Shown here piece after piece: positions 6,091-8,839 of a stretch of 8,839 nucleotides of DNA; position 1 is the stretch's first letter; each line of letters begins with the position of its first letter. The DNA is from Alphaproteobacteria bacterium (GTDB taxonomy: Bacteria; Pseudomonadota; Alphaproteobacteria; Rickettsiales; UBA1997), in assembly GCA_016869695.1 (NCBI GenBank), contig VGDN01000041.1, positions 1 to 8,839 of the forward strand, written 5' to 3'. The notes under the pieces are model-generated. The model was not told the origin of the DNA. It saw only the letters and a list, made by a program, of their open reading frames with translations, and did not search any database. The position numbers and the translations under genes were made by a program.

Positions 6091-6484
6091 GTCAGACAAA
6101 GAAAAAGATTCGTTCTCCAACTTCATGAAGAAACAAACCCAGAAAAAGGCGGAAGAGATAAAATCTCCAACTAAAAAAAATCCGGCAAAATCAGATCCGC
6201 AGGCGCAAAATCAAGAAGGCAACAAAAAAGAAGAGGAGGAGATGACTGACGAGGAAAAGTTGGAAGATGCAAAAAAAGAGTCGCGCAATAAAGCCGCTGA
6301 ACGTGATCAAATCGAAATGATTAAGAAGCTTATCATCAGGAATATTGTGAAATACACGGTATTAATTGCAGTATTAGTAATCTTTGCATTTGGCATAATC
6401 AAGTTTGGTCCAATGTTAATCGAAATACTTAATGGCATTTTGTACAAAACTTTAATGGGAGCGTTACAAAGTGGAAAGCACTGA
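6089..6484 (+). CDS. Uncharacterised charged protein with one C-terminal membrane helix
   Basis: I do not recognise this 131-residue protein. Residues 1-87 are extremely polar and Lys/Glu-rich with runs such as KKEEEEMTDEEK, probably disordered or partly coiled. Residues about 88-106 (VKYTVLIAVLVIFAFGIIKFG) form one clear transmembrane helix, followed by an amphipathic hydrophobic tail to residue 125. This suggests an inner-membrane protein with a long cytoplasmic tail. Its ATG shares a CATG with the znuB start on the other strand; a second in-frame ATG at 6125 would shorten it by 12 residues. A weak promoter-like pair, TTGCGA at 6042 and AATAAG at 6066, lies inside znuB. Codon use is ordinary for the window, and the composition and length of the frame support a real gene. 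Nothing beyond proximity links it to zinc transport or to pdhA downstream. Confidence 0.7.
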   Translation: MSDKEKDSFSNFMKKQTQKKAEEIKSPTKKNPAKSDPQAQNQEGNKKEEEEMTDEEKLEDAKKESRNKAAERDQIEMIKKLIIRNIVKYTVLIAVLVIFAFGIIKFGPMLIEILNGILYKTLMGALQSGKH

Positions 6485-6501
6485 TCACCACCGACCTAAG
6501 T

Positions 6502-6529
6502 TTGACTTTTTCACCCCCTTTACTATCCC
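6502..6529 (+). promoter_or_regulatory. Candidate promoter of the pdhA-pdhB-ftsB operon
   Basis: In the 70-bp gap before pdhA, TTGACT (6502-6507), five of six matches to the -35 consensus, is followed after 16 bp by TATCCC (6524-6529), a weak -10 with three matches. Transcription would begin near 6536, giving a leader of about 20 nt. The position fits, but the -10 is poor. Confidence 0.35.
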
Positions 6530-6554
6530 GCGCTGTTCCTAATTCCAGACAGTC

Positions 6555-7526
6555 ATGACATCGATTAAAAATTTCTCCAAAAAAGAGTTGCTCGGATTTT
6601 ATCGCGAGATGCTTTTGATCCGCCGCTTTGAAGAAAAAGCCGGACAGCTTTACGGTATGGGACTAATCGCCGGATTCTGTCATCTCTATATCGGCCAGGA
6701 AGCAATCGCTTCCGGCATGCGTCACACCATGAAGAATGGTGACAAAGTAATCACAACTTACCGCGATCACGGTCACATGATCTCAACTGGTTCCGATCCA
6801 AAGAAAATCATGGCCGAACTGCTCGGCCGCAGCGATGGCTCTTCCAAAGGTAAGGGTGGTTCGATGCACTTATTCGACTTCGAAAAACATTTTTATGGCG
6901 GACATGGAATCGTCGGTGCATCGGTACCAATCGGTACTGGACTTGCTTTCGCCGATAAATATCTCGGCAATAAAAACGTTACTTACTGTTATTTTGGCGA
7001 CGGCGCGGCACATCAGGGACAGGTTTATGAAAGCTTCAACATGGCCAAGCTGTGGAACCTACCGGTGCTTTTTATCATCGAAAATAATCACTATGCCATG
7101 GGCACTTCGCAAAAACGTTCATCATCTACCGACCAGCTCCACAAAAGGGGGGAAGGTTTCAACATTCCGGGCTTAAAGATTAACGGGATGGATATTTTTG
7201 ACGTGATTTCCGAAGGTCAAAAATGCGTGGATTTTGTTCGCACCGGCAAGGGCCCAATGATCATCGAGTTCGATACTTACCGTTATCGCGGCCACTCCAT
7301 GTCTGATCCGGCGACATATCGCAGCAAAGAAGAGGTGAGTTGCCAAAAAGAAAAAGATCCGATCGATTCCCTACGTCATGAGATTCTGACCAGTAAAATC
7401 GTCACTGAAAACGACATCGAGAAAATCGACGAAGCAATAAAATCCGAAATCAATGAGATCGTTGACTTCGCCAAGAATTCTCCAGAGCCAGATGAATCAG
7501 AGCTCCTAACTGATATTTACAACTAA
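6555..7526 (+). CDS. pdhA: Pyruvate dehydrogenase E1 component, alpha subunit
   Basis: With PdhB it forms the heterotetrameric, thiamine-diphosphate-dependent E1 enzyme. E1 decarboxylates pyruvate and acetylates the E2 lipoyl groups, feeding acetyl-CoA into the TCA cycle. The 323-residue protein has the normal length. The ThDP/Mg motif is complete: GDG at 148-150, followed 26 residues later by Asn177-Asn178. Other landmarks are [10 protein letters not shown] (41-50), YRDHGH (69-74), KGKGGSMH (98-105) and the loop [11 protein letters not shown] (252-262). That loop contains the serine that is phosphorylated in mitochondrial enzymes; the bacterial protein need not be regulated that way. The start ATG gives the usual short N-terminus, with no Shine-Dalgarno sequence. 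pdhB begins one base after its stop codon. Identification is very secure. Confidence 0.97.
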   Translation: MTSIKNFSKKELLGFYREMLLIRRFEEKAGQLYGMGLIAGFCHLYIGQEAIASGMRHTMKNGDKVITTYRDHGHMISTGSDPKKIMAELLGRSDGSSKGKGGSMHLFDFEKHFYGGHGIVGASVPIGTGLAFADKYLGNKNVTYCYFGDGAAHQGQVYESFNMAKLWNLPVLFIIENNHYAMGTSQKRSSSTDQLHKRGEGFNIPGLKINGMDIFDVISEGQKCVDFVRTGKGPMIIEFDTYRYRGHSMSDPATYRSKEEVSCQKEKDPIDSLRHEILTSKIVTENDIEKIDEAIKSEINEIVDFAKNSPEPDESELLTDIYN

Positions 7527-7527
7527 C

Positions 7528-8514
7528 ATGATCAGAAAACTCACAGTCCGCGAAGCCTTGCGTGAAGCGATGGCAGAAGAAATGCGTAGCGACGAAAAAA
7601 TCTTTGTGATGGGCGAAGAGGTCGCAGAATATAACGGCGCTTACAAGGTCACCCAAGGTTTACTCGCAGAGTTTGGTACAAAAAGAGTAATAGATACACC
7701 AATAACCGAGCATGGTTTTGCTGGCCTTGGCGTAGGTGCGGCCTTTGCTGGACTTAAGCCAATTGTTGAGTTCATGACCTTCAACTTCGCGATGCAGGCG
7801 ATGGATCAGATCATCAACTCCGCCGCTAAAACCTGTTACATGTCGGGTGGACAAGTGCGCTGTCCAATAGTCTTTCGTGGCCCGAATGGTGCTGCTTCTC
7901 GTGTTGCCGCGCAACACTCGCAATGCTACGCTGCTTGGTATGGTTCGATTCCAGGATTAAAGGTTGTTTCGCCTTACAGCGCCTCCGATTCAAAAGGATT
8001 ACTTAAAGCCGCAATCCGCGATCCAAATCCAGTCATCTTCCTGGAAAACGAGATCACTTACGGTTTTTCCTTTGAAGAGGAATATGACGAAGATCATGTA
8101 GTTGAAATCGGCAAGGCAAAGGTGATTCGCGAAGGAAGCGATGTGACCATCATCGGCTTTTCTTTGGTGATGAAATATGCGCTTGAGGCCGCGCAGCAGT
8201 TGGCTTCTGAAGGAATCAATGCTGAGGTGATTGACCTACGCACCATCCGTCCAATCGACCGTACCACCATTGTTGAATCAGTTAAAAAAACTTCGCGCTG
8301 CGTAACTGTCGAAGAAGGATTTCCTTTTGCCTCAATCGGCTCTGAGGTCTCCTCAATCCTGATGGAGGAGGCTTTTGATTATCTTGATGCTCCCGTAAAA
8401 AGACTCGCTTCAGTCGACGCTCCTCTGCCTTACGCCGCTAATCTCGAAAGCCTCGCCCTACCAAAAACCGCCAACATCGTTGCCGCCGTTCGAGATGTCT
8501 GCTTTAGAAACTAA
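7528..8514 (+). CDS. pdhB: Pyruvate dehydrogenase E1 component, beta subunit
   Basis: This is the partner of PdhA in the E1 tetramer, supplying the glutamate that activates thiamine diphosphate. It has 328 residues: a transketolase pyrimidine-binding domain (about 4-180) and a C-terminal transketolase domain (about 195-320). Landmarks are Glu61 in [11 protein letters not shown] (cofactor-activating glutamate), [14 protein letters not shown] with His130, [11 protein letters not shown] and [14 protein letters not shown]. It lacks the N-terminal lipoyl domain found in the E1 beta of rhizobia and several other alphaproteobacteria, and so resembles the mitochondrial and Rickettsia form. It starts one base after pdhA and its last 20 bp overlap ftsB. 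The E2 (pdhC) and E3 genes are not in the window. Identification is very secure. Confidence 0.97.
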   Translation: MIRKLTVREALREAMAEEMRSDEKIFVMGEEVAEYNGAYKVTQGLLAEFGTKRVIDTPITEHGFAGLGVGAAFAGLKPIVEFMTFNFAMQAMDQIINSAAKTCYMSGGQVRCPIVFRGPNGAASRVAAQHSQCYAAWYGSIPGLKVVSPYSASDSKGLLKAAIRDPNPVIFLENEITYGFSFEEEYDEDHVVEIGKAKVIREGSDVTIIGFSLVMKYALEAAQQLASEGINAEVIDLRTIRPIDRTTIVESVKKTSRCVTVEEGFPFASIGSEVSSILMEEAFDYLDAPVKRLASVDAPLPYAANLESLALPKTANIVAAVRDVCFRN

Positions 8515-8839
8515 CCCGATCTATAGATTCGTTAAAAAGCATAACATCAGCAAAATATTATTCGTCGCTTGCTTCGTTGGCCTCGCCGCCATTTCTTACT
8601 TCGTTTTTTTTATGATCTTTGGCGACAAAGGATTGGTAAAGTTTTTTGCCTTAAAGCAACAAATCGAAAATAAAGAGATCAACAAACAAGAGCTCTCCGC
8701 CAAAATGCAGGAGAAAAAGAATCTGGTTAAAGGAATGAGTCTGGATTCACTTGATCTTGATCTTGTCGACGAGCAATCCCGTAAGGTTCTAGGCTATGCC
8801 GGCAAGAATGAGGTGGTGATTTATCAAAAATCTGACGGA
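8495..8839 (+). CDS. ftsB: FtsB/DivIC-family cell division protein, 5' part
   Basis: Septum-formation-initiator proteins of this family pair with FtsL and bind FtsQ in the divisome at the inner membrane. The 115 residues visible run to the window edge without a stop. They show a short cytoplasmic tail (1-20), a transmembrane helix (about 21-42), the family segment [16 protein letters not shown], a coiled coil (about 50-78), and the C-terminal motif [18 protein letters not shown], which leads to NEVVIY (106-110). Probably little is missing at the 3' end. The ATG lies inside pdhB (20-bp overlap) with no clear Shine-Dalgarno motif, so expression is likely coupled to pdhB. In many alphaproteobacteria the ftsB/divIC gene lies just before pdhA, after eno; here it follows pdhB. 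The family call is secure. Confidence 0.9.
   Translation, partial: MSALETNPIYRFVKKHNISKILFVACFVGLAAISYFVFFMIFGDKGLVKFFALKQQIENKEINKQELSAKMQEKKNLVKGMSLDSLDLDLVDEQSRKVLGYAGKNEVVIYQKSDG

Noticed and set aside
6091..6126. Longer znuB start at 6126
   Set aside because: It adds 12 polar residues before the normal ABC-3 N-terminus and extends into the divergent gene; the start at 6090 gives the usual length.
8604..8611. Run of eight T bases early in ftsB
   Set aside because: No stable hairpin stands directly before it, and it encodes Val/Phe residues of the transmembrane helix.

Overview
This window looks like part of an alphaproteobacterial chromosome. The support is a Cox11-type cytochrome oxidase assembly protein, an alphaproteobacterial-style NuoL, a bactofilin/M23 peptidase pair, a cysteine-free L31, and a pyruvate dehydrogenase E1 split into alpha and beta subunits next to an FtsB/DivIC protein. 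Moderate base composition, very tight packing, start codons without Shine-Dalgarno motifs, and scattered respiratory genes fit a small-genome or host-associated lineage (Rickettsiales- or Holosporales-like). The exact order is a guess: the L31 sequence resembles free-living alphaproteobacteria more than Rickettsia. No mobile element, CRISPR array, rRNA or tRNA was seen.

Layout. Positions 2-439 hold the 3' end of ctaG (cox11), followed after 52 bp by nuoL (492-2399), both on the + strand and both serving aerobic respiration. NuoL meets a convergent morphogenesis operon on the - strand: an M23 metallopeptidase (2805-4031) followed by a bactofilin (2396-2818), overlapping by 14 bp. Their promoter lies in a 338-bp intergenic region that also holds a divergent promoter-like element and a structured leader for rpmE (L31, 4370-4666). 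A BioH-like alpha/beta hydrolase (4647-5342) starts on a TTG inside the end of rpmE. A strong intrinsic terminator hairpin is embedded in its first 31 codons. It converges, with a 26-bp overlap, on znuB (5317-6090, - strand), a zinc/manganese ABC permease. znuB's start codon abuts head to head, in a single CATG, that of an unrecognised charged single-TM protein (6089-6484, +). The right end is the pdhA-pdhB operon (6555-8514) running with a 20-bp overlap into ftsB, which is cut by the window edge.

How the genes fit together. Three themes are visible: aerobic energy metabolism (CtaG, NuoL, pyruvate dehydrogenase E1), cell envelope shape and division (M23 peptidase, bactofilin, FtsB), and translation/metal supply (L31, ZnuB). 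Nothing here is a clear new multi-gene system. The most unusual signals are regulatory: a perfect 12-bp-stem terminator that also encodes protein, and a hairpin-rich leader before rpmE.
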